A stretch of DNA of 5,641 nt. Source: Bacteroidia bacterium (GTDB lineage Bacteria; Bacteroidota; Bacteroidia; AKYH767-A; OLB10). The stretch spans positions 1 to 5,641 of the forward strand of contig JANWID010000201.1 in NCBI GenBank assembly GCA_025450095.1, in the 5' to 3' direction. Positions 1 to 5,444 of the stretch are shown here, piece after piece. Numbering within the stretch: position 1 is the first letter of the stretch; each line of letters opens with the position of its first letter. Both the position numbers and the translations under genes were made by a program. The notes beneath the pieces are model-generated. The model made no database searches and was not told the origin of the DNA. It was given only the letters and a program-made list of their open reading frames with translations.

Positions 1-1
1 G

Positions 2-598
2 CTGATCCTTGGATTTGCGGTGGCACTTTCCGGGCAACTGATCCGGGTCGCAACTATCGGGCTGGTTTATATTATCCGGGGTGGTAAGAACCGTCAGATT
101 TATGCAGAAGGTCTTGTTACCGAAGGAATATTTTCACATTGCCGGAATCCGTTATATGTAGGGAATATCCTGGTGATCATTGGACTCGGCATCATGTCGA
201 ATTCATTGTTTTTTATCGGACTCATGATTCCATTATTCCTGTTCTTTTACCAGGCAATTGTGATGGCAGAAGAAAATTTCCTGCGGGGAAAATTCGGAGC
301 TGGTTACGATCAGTATGCTTCAAAAACGAACAGGTGGCTACCCAGTTTGTCAGGAATCGGCGAGACACTTTCTTCGATGGAGTTTAACTGGAAGCGGGTT
401 ATACTTAAGGAATATAATACAACTTACATATGGTTAACAGGTGCTGTTTTGTTGGTTGTAAAAGATCTGTACCGGGAACAAGGAGTTGACGCTGTCCGCG
501 AAGCTATGCCGAAATTCGCGATGTTGCTGTTGTTACTTCTTGCCGGTTATCTTTTTGTCAGGTACATGAAAAAATCGAAGCGCTGGGTCGCGGGATGA
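2..598 (+). CDS. Membrane methyltransferase, ICMT/PEMT-like (5' truncated by window)
   Basis: The frame is open to the left edge, so the 198 visible residues are the C-terminal part of a longer protein; a GTG at nt 20 is internal rather than the start. Counting from the first complete codon, the family signature is seen twice: HCRNPLYVGN at 46-55, then EE at 90-91 followed by a conserved FG..Y..Y....RW.P run at 98-114. These form the SAM-binding and catalytic end of isoprenylcysteine carboxyl methyltransferase/phospholipid methyltransferase membrane enzymes. RNP replaces the RHP of classical ICMTs, a common variant in bacterial members. Hydrophobic stretches near 1-25, 53-88, 130-145 and 168-186 suggest inner-membrane location; the last two lie beyond the conserved domain. 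The substrate cannot be told, and bacteria generally lack prenylated CAAX proteins, so a lipid or small molecule is more likely. The stop TGA overlaps the next gene's ATG, implying one transcript with it. Confidence 0.8.
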   Translation: MILGFAVALSGQLIRVATIGLVYIIRGGKNRQIYAEGLVTEGIFSHCRNPLYVGNILVIIGLGIMSNSLFFIGLMIPLFLFFYQAIVMAEENFLRGKFGAGYDQYASKTNRWLPSLSGIGETLSSMEFNWKRVILKEYNTTYIWLTGAVLLVVKDLYREQGVDAVREAMPKFAMLLLLLLAGYLFVRYMKKSKRWVAG

Positions 599-1701
599 AA
601 ATGAAAACCGATAACGAAGAAAATAATTCCTGGTTGAAAAACAGGAATAACCGGACGCTCATCGCCGGTCCTTGTAGTGCTGAATCGGAAGATCAGATGC
701 TGGAAACTGCACGGAAGATTGTTGCTTATTATCCGGAAGTTATTTTCAGAGCAGGTGCATGGAAACCCCGTACCCGACCGAATCAGTTTGAGGGGATGGG
801 AGAGGAAGCGCTTAAGTGGCTCGCCAAAGTAAAATCTGAAACCGGTATACGGGTTACTACTGAAGTGGCCGTTCCTGCACACGTGGAAAAAGCATTAAAG
901 TATGGTGTCGACATTTTATGGATCGGCGCACGAACTACAGTGAATCCTTTTCTTGTACAGGAACTTGCCGAAGCTATGCGCGGAGTTGATATTCCTGTAA
1001 TGATTAAAAATCCGCTGCATCCCGATTTGCAACTTTGGATCGGAGCCATAGAGCGATTTTCTAACACCGGGCAAAAGAAACTGGCTGCCATCCACCGCGG
1101 TTTTTATACGTTTGAACATTCTGAATACCGGAATGCTCCCAGGTGGGAATTGGTTTATGAACTTAAATCACTGTTCCCCGATATGCCCGTCATTTGTGAC
1201 ATCAGCCATATTGCAGGAACTACTTCATTGCTTCAGATGGTTGCACAACAGGCTGTCGATTTATCGCTCGACGGACTGATGATCGAAACACATCGTGATC
1301 CGGTTCATGCGCTCAGCGATGCACAACAACAGGTGACCCCTGACCGACTGAAGGAAATTATCGATTCCCTGAAAATGCGTTCACCAAATTTTTCAAAAGA
1401 AGTGATCGAACAACGGCTTGGGGATATACGTAAACGAATTGATGATCTTGATCGTTTGTTGCTTACTAATCTCAGCCTTCGCATGGAGCTTGCCCGTGAA
1501 ATCGGCGAGTTGAAGAAAATAAATAATGTCAGCATCCTCCAGATTGAACGATGGAAGGAAGTCATTGAGCAATGTATGCTGAAAGCAGATGAAATGGGAC
1601 TGTACCGGGAATTCGTCCGGAATATTTTTATCCAGATCCATGATGAATCCATCCGCCTTCAGTCCGCAATTCTCACTGAGGTACAGATTACAGATTCTTA
1701 G
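595..1701 (+). CDS. Bifunctional 3-deoxy-7-phosphoheptulonate synthase / chorismate mutase (type II, AroQ fold)
   Basis: 368 residues. Residues about 18-260 are a type I-beta DAHP synthase, which condenses phosphoenolpyruvate and erythrose 4-phosphate in the first shikimate-pathway step. Visible motifs: GPCSAES 25-31 (metal ligand Cys27), KPRT 57-60, WIGART 109-114, KNP 138-140, IGAIER 149-154, HRGF 167-170, DISH 202-205 (His205), IETH 230-233 (Glu231) and DPVHALSDAQQQ 235-246 (Asp242). Residues about 272-357 are an all-helical chorismate mutase making prephenate; against E. coli AroQ the active-site positions read Arg279, Arg296, Lys307, Arg319, Ser352 and Gln356. This domain order is known from Bacteroidota such as Prevotella nigrescens, where prephenate feedback acts through the mutase domain. 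ATG 595 overlaps the upstream stop as ATGA, suggesting translational coupling; ATG 601 is an equally usable start that removes two residues. The final VQITDS and stop lie in a repeat unit. Symbols vary (aroF, aroG, aroA), so none is given. Confidence 0.95.
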   Translation: MKMKTDNEENNSWLKNRNNRTLIAGPCSAESEDQMLETARKIVAYYPEVIFRAGAWKPRTRPNQFEGMGEEALKWLAKVKSETGIRVTTEVAVPAHVEKALKYGVDILWIGARTTVNPFLVQELAEAMRGVDIPVMIKNPLHPDLQLWIGAIERFSNTGQKKLAAIHRGFYTFEHSEYRNAPRWELVYELKSLFPDMPVICDISHIAGTTSLLQMVAQQAVDLSLDGLMIETHRDPVHALSDAQQQVTPDRLKEIIDSLKMRSPNFSKEVIEQRLGDIRKRIDDLDRLLLTNLSLRMELAREIGELKKINNVSILQIERWKEVIEQCMLKADEMGLYREFVRNIFIQIHDESIRLQSAILTEVQITDS

Positions 1702-1752
1702 TTTATACGGAACGGATGGGTACGGATTTCAGATTCTTTACTAACCCGGAAC

Positions 1753-1808
1753 GGATGTACGGATTACAGATAGATTTTCATGATATATTATCTGTAATCC
1801 GTACATCC
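1753..1808. repeat. Perfect 20-bp inverted repeat with 16-nt loop
   Basis: Bases 1753-1772 (GGATGTACGGATTACAGATA) are exactly complementary to 1789-1808, with the A/T-rich loop at 1773-1788. The arms are the ends of two repeat copies facing each other, so the hairpin may simply result from copy orientation. It starts 51 bp after the DAHP synthase/chorismate mutase stop and could slow transcription or protect the 3' end of that mRNA. It is not followed by a T-run on either strand, so it is not a standard intrinsic terminator. Confidence 0.85.
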
Positions 1809-1897
1809 CTGCCTGCCGTCTAATAAGAATGCATTATCCTTGATACAAGCATATTTTATTTAGTCTAAAACATTCAGGAAATCAGACGGCAGGCAGG
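1808..1897. mobile_element. 90-nt palindromic-ended insert, possible non-autonomous element
   Basis: The segment begins with CCTGCCTGCCGTCT (1808-1821) and ends with its exact reverse complement (1884-1897), enclosing a 62-nt A/T-rich core with no coding potential. The bases on either side, CCGTACATC before and CGTTCTGC after, join to give the junction seen uninterrupted at 1954-1970 (one base differs), so the segment appears to have been inserted between repeat units. No target-site duplication is seen; the edges are ambiguous by one C. It encodes no transposase and would need one supplied elsewhere. REP-like mobilisation by a RAYT/IS200-type enzyme is an inference only. Confidence 0.55.
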
Positions 1898-1925
1898 CGT
1901 TCTGCAGCGACCTGAATCTGTAATC

Positions 1926-1944
1926 CCCGCCTGCGTCGGGTAGG
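1926..1944. mobile_element. 19-nt GC-rich hairpin insert within a repeat unit
   Basis: CCCGCCTGCGTCGGGTAGG interrupts a repeat unit; deleting it joins GTAATC to CGTACCCATC and restores the AATCCGTAC word found in other copies. Two alternative small stems exist: CCCG/CGGG (1926-1929 with 1937-1940) and CGCCT/AGGCG (1928-1932 with 1942-1946). Its left end resembles that of the 90-nt insert (CCYGCCTGC then GTC), and both are followed by CGT, suggesting one element family in a short and a long form. It could instead be an ordinary indel in a degenerate repeat. Confidence 0.45.
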
Positions 1945-1962
1945 CGTACCCATCCGTACATC

Positions 1963-2038
1963 CGTTCCGCAGTGACCTGAATCCGGAATCCGTACACATC
2001 CGTTCCGCTACGACGGTAATCCGTAATCCGTACACATC
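1963..2038 (+). repeat. Two abutting 38-bp direct repeat units
   Basis: Copies at 1963-2000 and 2001-2038 each start CGTTCCGC and end AATCCGTACACATC. Their middles differ: one carries AGTGACCTG, the other TACGACGG plus a doubled AATCCGT word. They are the cleanest example of the unit whose degenerate copies build the whole 1681-2038 region, and they define its length and phase. The array stops about 60 bp before the isomerase promoter-like octamer. Confidence 0.8.
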
Positions 2039-2095
2039 AGATTATAGCCCGGACCCCTCATGAATCATAATCTCCTTACTTTCACGGGTTTTTAA

Positions 2096-2103
2096 TATTT
2101 TTG
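2096..2103 (+). promoter_or_regulatory. Bacteroidota-type -7 element for the isomerase gene
   Basis: TATTTTTG fits the Bacteroidota primary-sigma -7 motif TAnnTTTG at every fixed position and ends 18 nt before the ATG at 2122. No convincing -33 TTTG is visible at the usual distance upstream. Transcription would start about 12 nt before the ATG, giving a short A/T-rich leader (ACAAATAAATAATCACT) with no Shine-Dalgarno, as is common in this phylum. The same octamer occurs before the OmpA-family gene. Confidence 0.55.
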
Positions 2104-2121
2104 TACAAATAAATAATCACT

Positions 2122-3105
2122 ATGAAAGAGTTAGTAGCCTCATTTACCGCCCAGTTACGGCAGGCCGTCGAAATTGGCGAACAGGCCGTATTTGCCAAAC
2201 CAGCCAAAGAAATCAGGAATGTATTGATTACCGGCCTGGGTGGTTCGGGCATAGGGGGTAGCATCATAGCCCAGCTGACTGACCAGGAAATTAAAGTACC
2301 CCTGGTTGTGAATAAGGATTATTTCCTGCCTGCTTTTGTCGATGAACATTCACTGGTTATTGTTTCTTCTTATTCCGGTAATACCGAAGAAACTCTTGCA
2401 GCTATGAATGGTGCTAAAGAACGCGGTGCTAAAATCGTTTGCATTACTTCAGGTGGAAAAGTTAAGGAACTTGCTTTGGCAAATGGTTATGACCATATCA
2501 TCATTCCCGGAGGCATGCCACCACGAGCCTGCCTGGCATATTCGTTCACTCAATTGTTTTATGTGTTGCATGGTTTTGGATTAATTGGCGACTGGTTTAA
2601 ATCCGATTTCGAAACATCCATTCACCTCCTTGATCACGAAGAAGAACATATTTGTGCAGAAGCATATTATCTTGCAGAAAAACTTCACAAGAAAATTCCG
2701 GTAATATACAGCCAGGCAAATTACGAAGCAGTTTGTATCAGGTTTCGGCAGCAGATTAATGAAAATGCAAAAATGTTATGCTGGCATCATGCACTACCTG
2801 AAATGAATCACAATGAACTGGTGGGATGGACGCAGCCAAACGCTAAGCTCGCGGTTGTTTTTTTCCGAAATGAAAATGATTATGAGCGGACACGTGCGCG
2901 AATGGAATTGACTAAATCCATTGTTTCAAAATACACACCGTATCTTTTTGAAGTTTATTCAAAAGGCGACAGCCAGCTGCAACGCTCACTTTACCTGATT
3001 CATTTTGGCGATTGGGTTTCCTGGTATCTTTCCGAAATCCGGAATATCGATGCGACGGAAGTGAAGGTGATTGATTACCTGAAAGGAGAACTGGCTAAGA
3101 TCTAA
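2122..3105 (+). CDS. Bifunctional phosphoglucose/phosphomannose isomerase (SIS family)
   Basis: 327 residues, the usual length for this family. It is expected to interconvert glucose 6-phosphate or mannose 6-phosphate with fructose 6-phosphate in the cytoplasm, feeding glycolysis and mannose-derived sugar nucleotides. Two SIS domains are seen. The first has GLGGSGIGG at 38-46 and the phosphate-binding loop SSYSGNTEET at 82-91. The second, C-terminal PGI/PMI domain holds QINEN at 211-215, NHNELVGW at 229-236 and DYLKGEL at 318-324. By comparison with the archaeal enzyme from Pyrobaculum aerophilum, likely catalytic residues are Arg135, Glu214, His230 and Lys321; this mapping is by motif, not alignment. 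The gene stands alone: a repeat region lies upstream and a convergent gene downstream. The ATG at 2122 is supported by the promoter-like octamer ending 18 nt before it and by starting close to the first SIS motif. No defects seen. Confidence 0.9.
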   Translation: MKELVASFTAQLRQAVEIGEQAVFAKPAKEIRNVLITGLGGSGIGGSIIAQLTDQEIKVPLVVNKDYFLPAFVDEHSLVIVSSYSGNTEETLAAMNGAKERGAKIVCITSGGKVKELALANGYDHIIIPGGMPPRACLAYSFTQLFYVLHGFGLIGDWFKSDFETSIHLLDHEEEHICAEAYYLAEKLHKKIPVIYSQANYEAVCIRFRQQINENAKMLCWHHALPEMNHNELVGWTQPNAKLAVVFFRNENDYERTRARMELTKSIVSKYTPYLFEVYSKGDSQLQRSLYLIHFGDWVSWYLSEIRNIDATEVKVIDYLKGELAKI

Positions 3106-3133
3106 AATGATAAATGATAAGTGATGAATGATA
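3106..3133. repeat. Heptamer tandem repeat, four copies
   Basis: Directly after the isomerase stop the 7-bp word AATGATA occurs at 3106-3112, 3113-3119 and 3127-3133, with a variant AGTGATG at 3120-3126. The tract is A/T-rich and gives in-frame stop codons. It is probably a replication-slippage product. No terminator hairpin is formed by it. Confidence 0.8.
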
Positions 3134-3145
3134 AATATAAGTTCA

Positions 3146-3204
3146 TTGCTAGTTACCGACTGCTAGCTGCCAACTGCTAGCTGCCAACTGCTGACTGCCA
3201 ACTG
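3146..3204. repeat. 14-bp tandem repeat, about four copies
   Basis: Units lie at 3146-3159 (degenerate), 3160-3173 and 3174-3187 (identical, CTGCTAGCTGCCAA) and 3188-3201 (CTGCTGACTGCCAA), followed by a partial CTG. The array sits between the convergent stops of the isomerase (3105) and the OmpA-family gene (3222). Each identical unit contains the palindrome GCTAGC, and neighbouring copies could pair as a 6-bp stem with an 8-nt loop (3162-3181). There is no T-run after it, so a terminator role is unproven. Confidence 0.85.
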
Positions 3205-3221
3205 AAAACGCAATCATCACC

Positions 3222-5195
3222 TTATTTAGAATTTATCCTAAACTCAATTCTCCGATTCTTCATTTTATTTGCAGCTGAGGTATTTTCAACCAGCGGACGC
3301 AATTCACCAAAGCCGCGATAGGTCAAACGGTTTTTATCAATTCCTTTTGAGACTAAATAATTCACCACATTTTTAGCGCGGTTTTCAGAAAGCAATAAAT
3401 TGGAAGTGTCATCACCTTCATTGTCGGTATGTCCGCTAATTTCTACAGTTAAGCTGGGGTAATTTTTTAAAATTTCAACCAGACTGTTCAGAGTTTGTTC
3501 TGATTCTTTACGGATTTCTGCAGAACCTGTGTTGAAAAAAATATTACTCAACACCACATCGCTCCCTGCTTCCACAGGTTTTAGTGCAACATCATAAATA
3601 GTTTCACTATAAGTGGAAGTATCGGCAATGTCAAAATAAGTGGATTCAAACAAATAACCTTTCGCATAAACAAATGCTCCATATTTTTTACCGGAAGGAA
3701 GAGATACCAAATACTTGCCTGTTTTGCTATCGCTGTTAAAGGTCCCGATCCGTTCCTGTTTGTTAAGATCCATCAATTCAATGGAAGCTTCAATGGGTTC
3801 TTTGGTATTAGCATCCGAAACAATTCCTTTCAATACCATCATCCGCGACACAGGTTTGTCCGCATCCGGAAGGAAAGTAACCTTGTAAATATCTGTTTCA
3901 CCATATGTATCACCGGTAACAGAAGAATAATAACCTGTTTTACCATCAGCGGAAACAACCAGGTACACATCATCATCGGGAGTGTTAACCGGATACCCGA
4001 TATTGATGGGTTTCTGCCAGATGTTGTTCTGCAGGTTACTGTAAAAAATATCATATCCCCCCATACAGTTATGACCCTTGGATGCGAAGTAAAGCGTATT
4101 TCCACTGGGGTGAAGAAAAACTCCTTCTTCATCAAGTGGAGTATTGATAGTGTTTCCGAGATTTACGGAAGAGCCCCATTCTTTTTTTGACGGATCCCAC
4201 GGACTCTTGTAGAGATCTCGCCCGCCATAACCATCCGGACGATCGCTGGAAAAATAAAGTGTATTACCATCGGGAGAAAGACAAGCCGATGATTCATGAA
4301 AACGTGTATTGATATGTTTGCCCGGATCCACAGGCACTGACCACTCTCCTTTTTCAATATAACTCATCAGGATATCTCCATTGTTACGGCTGCCTTTAAA
4401 TACAAACAGGATGTGTCCATCAGATGAAAGTCCTGCTCCGGCGTCGTGCATGGGAGTGTTAACTTTTGAACCGAGATTTTTTGCAAGTGTCCAGCGACCG
4501 TTAACTTTTTCACTTACATAAATGTCTTCGAAATATTCCAGGTCCACATTATCAGTTTCATTGCCGGTAGTTCCGGGACGACGTGATGTAAAAAATAATT
4601 GTGATTCATCTGCTGTAATGAGCGGCGTATATTCAGGTCCGCGGGTGTTAATTGTTACTCCGAGATTTTCAATGGTAACTTTCACCGGATTCTTAACAAG
4701 TTCTTTTCCGTTACGGCATTCTTCGATTCGACGGCTTACATCATCCACCGGTTCCTGACCGCGGATCAATTCACCATACTGGAAATAAGCAGCTATTGCT
4801 TCACCCCATTTAAGCATTTTCTGATAAGTCAGTCCGAGATAATAATATGCTTCGGGTTCCACTTCAGGATTCAGTTCAATCGCTTTTTTGAGATGTTTTA
4901 ATGCTGGCTCTGTTTTGCGATCCATAAGATAACATGTACCCAGACGATAATTTAATGATGCGTTTGAACTGTTGAATTTATCTGCGCTTTCATAATGTGG
5001 AATGGCAAACTTGTAAATGTTGGTATTCCCGGAATAAAAAAATTCATCTCCATTCTGCAAATCAGCCAAGGCCTTCTTTAAATTATTTTCCATATCAGGG
5101 AAAAACCGATCCGAAAAAGGAAGATCCTGGCTCCATGCAGGAGGGAAAGAAACGACAACAAATAAAGCAATCAATAATATTCCCGGGAAACGCAT
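3222..5195 (-). CDS. Secreted TPR / PD40 propeller / CRD / OmpA C-terminal domain envelope protein (PorE-like architecture)
   Basis: 657 residues. A Sec signal peptide fills about 1-23 (hydrophobic ILLIALFVVV, then PPAWSQ before Asp24), with no lipobox Cys. TPR-like helices follow at about 40-160 (NYRLGTCYL, YYYLGLTYQ). A PD40/WD40-like propeller spans about 180-440: five copies of an (I/V)NT(P/R) motif begin at 182, 245, 295, 350 and 403, several followed by SPDGNTLYFSSDR-type strands. A carboxypeptidase-regulatory-like domain covers about 452-540. The OmpA C-terminal domain covers about 546-657, with Asp591 (GHTDN) and Arg606 (ENRA) in the positions that bind diaminopimelate of peptidoglycan. 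The domain order matches PorE of the type IX secretion system, but PorE of Porphyromonas is a lipoprotein and this family has many paralogues, so secretion function is not assigned. It is likely periplasmic or outer-membrane associated and bound to peptidoglycan. The gene is convergent with the isomerase and divergent from the sigma-factor gene. Confidence 0.88.
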   Translation of the reverse strand: MRFPGILLIALFVVVSFPPAWSQDLPFSDRFFPDMENNLKKALADLQNGDEFFYSGNTNIYKFAIPHYESADKFNSSNASLNYRLGTCYLMDRKTEPALKHLKKAIELNPEVEPEAYYYLGLTYQKMLKWGEAIAAYFQYGELIRGQEPVDDVSRRIEECRNGKELVKNPVKVTIENLGVTINTRGPEYTPLITADESQLFFTSRRPGTTGNETDNVDLEYFEDIYVSEKVNGRWTLAKNLGSKVNTPMHDAGAGLSSDGHILFVFKGSRNNGDILMSYIEKGEWSVPVDPGKHINTRFHESSACLSPDGNTLYFSSDRPDGYGGRDLYKSPWDPSKKEWGSSVNLGNTINTPLDEEGVFLHPSGNTLYFASKGHNCMGGYDIFYSNLQNNIWQKPINIGYPVNTPDDDVYLVVSADGKTGYYSSVTGDTYGETDIYKVTFLPDADKPVSRMMVLKGIVSDANTKEPIEASIELMDLNKQERIGTFNSDSKTGKYLVSLPSGKKYGAFVYAKGYLFESTYFDIADTSTYSETIYDVALKPVEAGSDVVLSNIFFNTGSAEIRKESEQTLNSLVEILKNYPSLTVEISGHTDNEGDDTSNLLLSENRAKNVVNYLVSKGIDKNRLTYRGFGELRPLVENTSAANKMKNRRIEFRINSK

Positions 5196-5444
5196 TAATC
5201 AAAATTTGGAGGTGCAAAAATAAGCCAAATGCAGCGATTTATTAAGAGAGAAGTTCTGTGAATTCCTTTAGTTCTAATGTGTTAATGTATTGAAATACAA
5301 CCATATGCCAAAGAAGTCGAAGCTATTTGACAAAATATTTTCTGAATGACTGGGGGTACATCCCGTTTCAAGGGTCTTATTATCAAGCGTCGCTAAAAGG
5401 GACAACAGGTATAATTTTCTAATTTAACACTTTAGTAAAATAAC
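5196..5444. other. Divergent intergenic region (249 bp)
   Basis: This spacer separates the minus-strand OmpA-family gene from the plus-strand sigma-factor gene, so it should hold both promoters. On the minus side the -7-like octamer is clear. On the plus side only an imperfect candidate, TAATTTTC at 5412-5419, is seen 25 nt before the GTG, one base off TAnnTTTG and with no -33 box. A tiny palindrome (GTATT/AATAC, 5287-5298) is the only symmetry noticed. No RNA gene or convincing small CDS was found. Confidence 0.6.
5215..5222 (-). promoter_or_regulatory. Bacteroidota-type -7 element for the OmpA-family gene
   Basis: Read on the minus strand the octamer is TATTTTTG, again fitting TAnnTTTG, and it ends 19 nt before the ATG whose complement is at 5193-5195. 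The octamer and its spacing to the start codon are nearly the same as for the isomerase gene. No -33 TTTG at the expected distance and no Shine-Dalgarno are visible. The match supports ATG 5195 as the true start, together with the signal peptide that begins there. Confidence 0.55.

Larger units (their letters stand above)
1681..2038. repeat. Mosaic of a degenerate ~38-bp repeat in two converging orientations
   Basis: This region fills most of the 420-bp gap between the DAHP synthase and isomerase genes and enters the former's 3' end. In plus orientation the unit reads roughly CGTTCCGC, a variable ~10-bp middle, GAATCTGTAATCCGTAC, then (A)CATC. Minus-oriented copies lie at 1681-1714 (partial), 1715-1753 and 1754-1772 (partial). 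Plus-oriented copies lie at 1789-1807 (partial), 1898-1954 (split by an insert), 1963-2000 and 2001-2038; the last two are both 38 bp and directly abutting. Bases 1898-1926 match 1963-1991 at 25 of 29 positions. Bases 1747-1764 are the exact reverse complement of 1952-1969, and 1712-1724 of 1945-1957. No coding frame of note is present. The origin is unknown; it resembles intergenic repeat families rather than a CRISPR, because there are no spacers. Confidence 0.85.

Noticed and set aside
20..22. GTG as the true start of the methyltransferase
   Set aside because: The frame stays open to the window edge with hydrophobic residues (LILGFA) before it, so the GTG is most likely an internal valine in a membrane segment.
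1305..1652. Opposite-strand reading frames inside the DAHP synthase, OmpA-family and methyltransferase genes
   Set aside because: They lie wholly within well-supported genes, and their translations show low-complexity, basic or Ser/Arg-rich composition without motifs.
1753..1808. Intrinsic terminator for the DAHP synthase operon
   Set aside because: The stem is strong, but it is followed by CCTGCCTGCC rather than a T-run, and there is no T-run on the other strand either.
1681..2038. CRISPR array (unit of about 38 bp)
   Set aside because: Units abut directly, are degenerate and occur in both orientations; there are no regular unique spacers and no cas gene.
5304..5348. 14-codon reading frame (MPKKSKLFDKIFSE) before the sigma-factor gene
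   Set aside because: Very short, with no ribosome-binding context or similarity recognised; expected by chance.
5327..5415. TTGACA (5327-5332) and TATAAT (5410-5415) as a sigma-70 promoter
   Set aside because: They are 77 bp apart, far beyond the ~17 bp needed, and Bacteroidota do not use this consensus.
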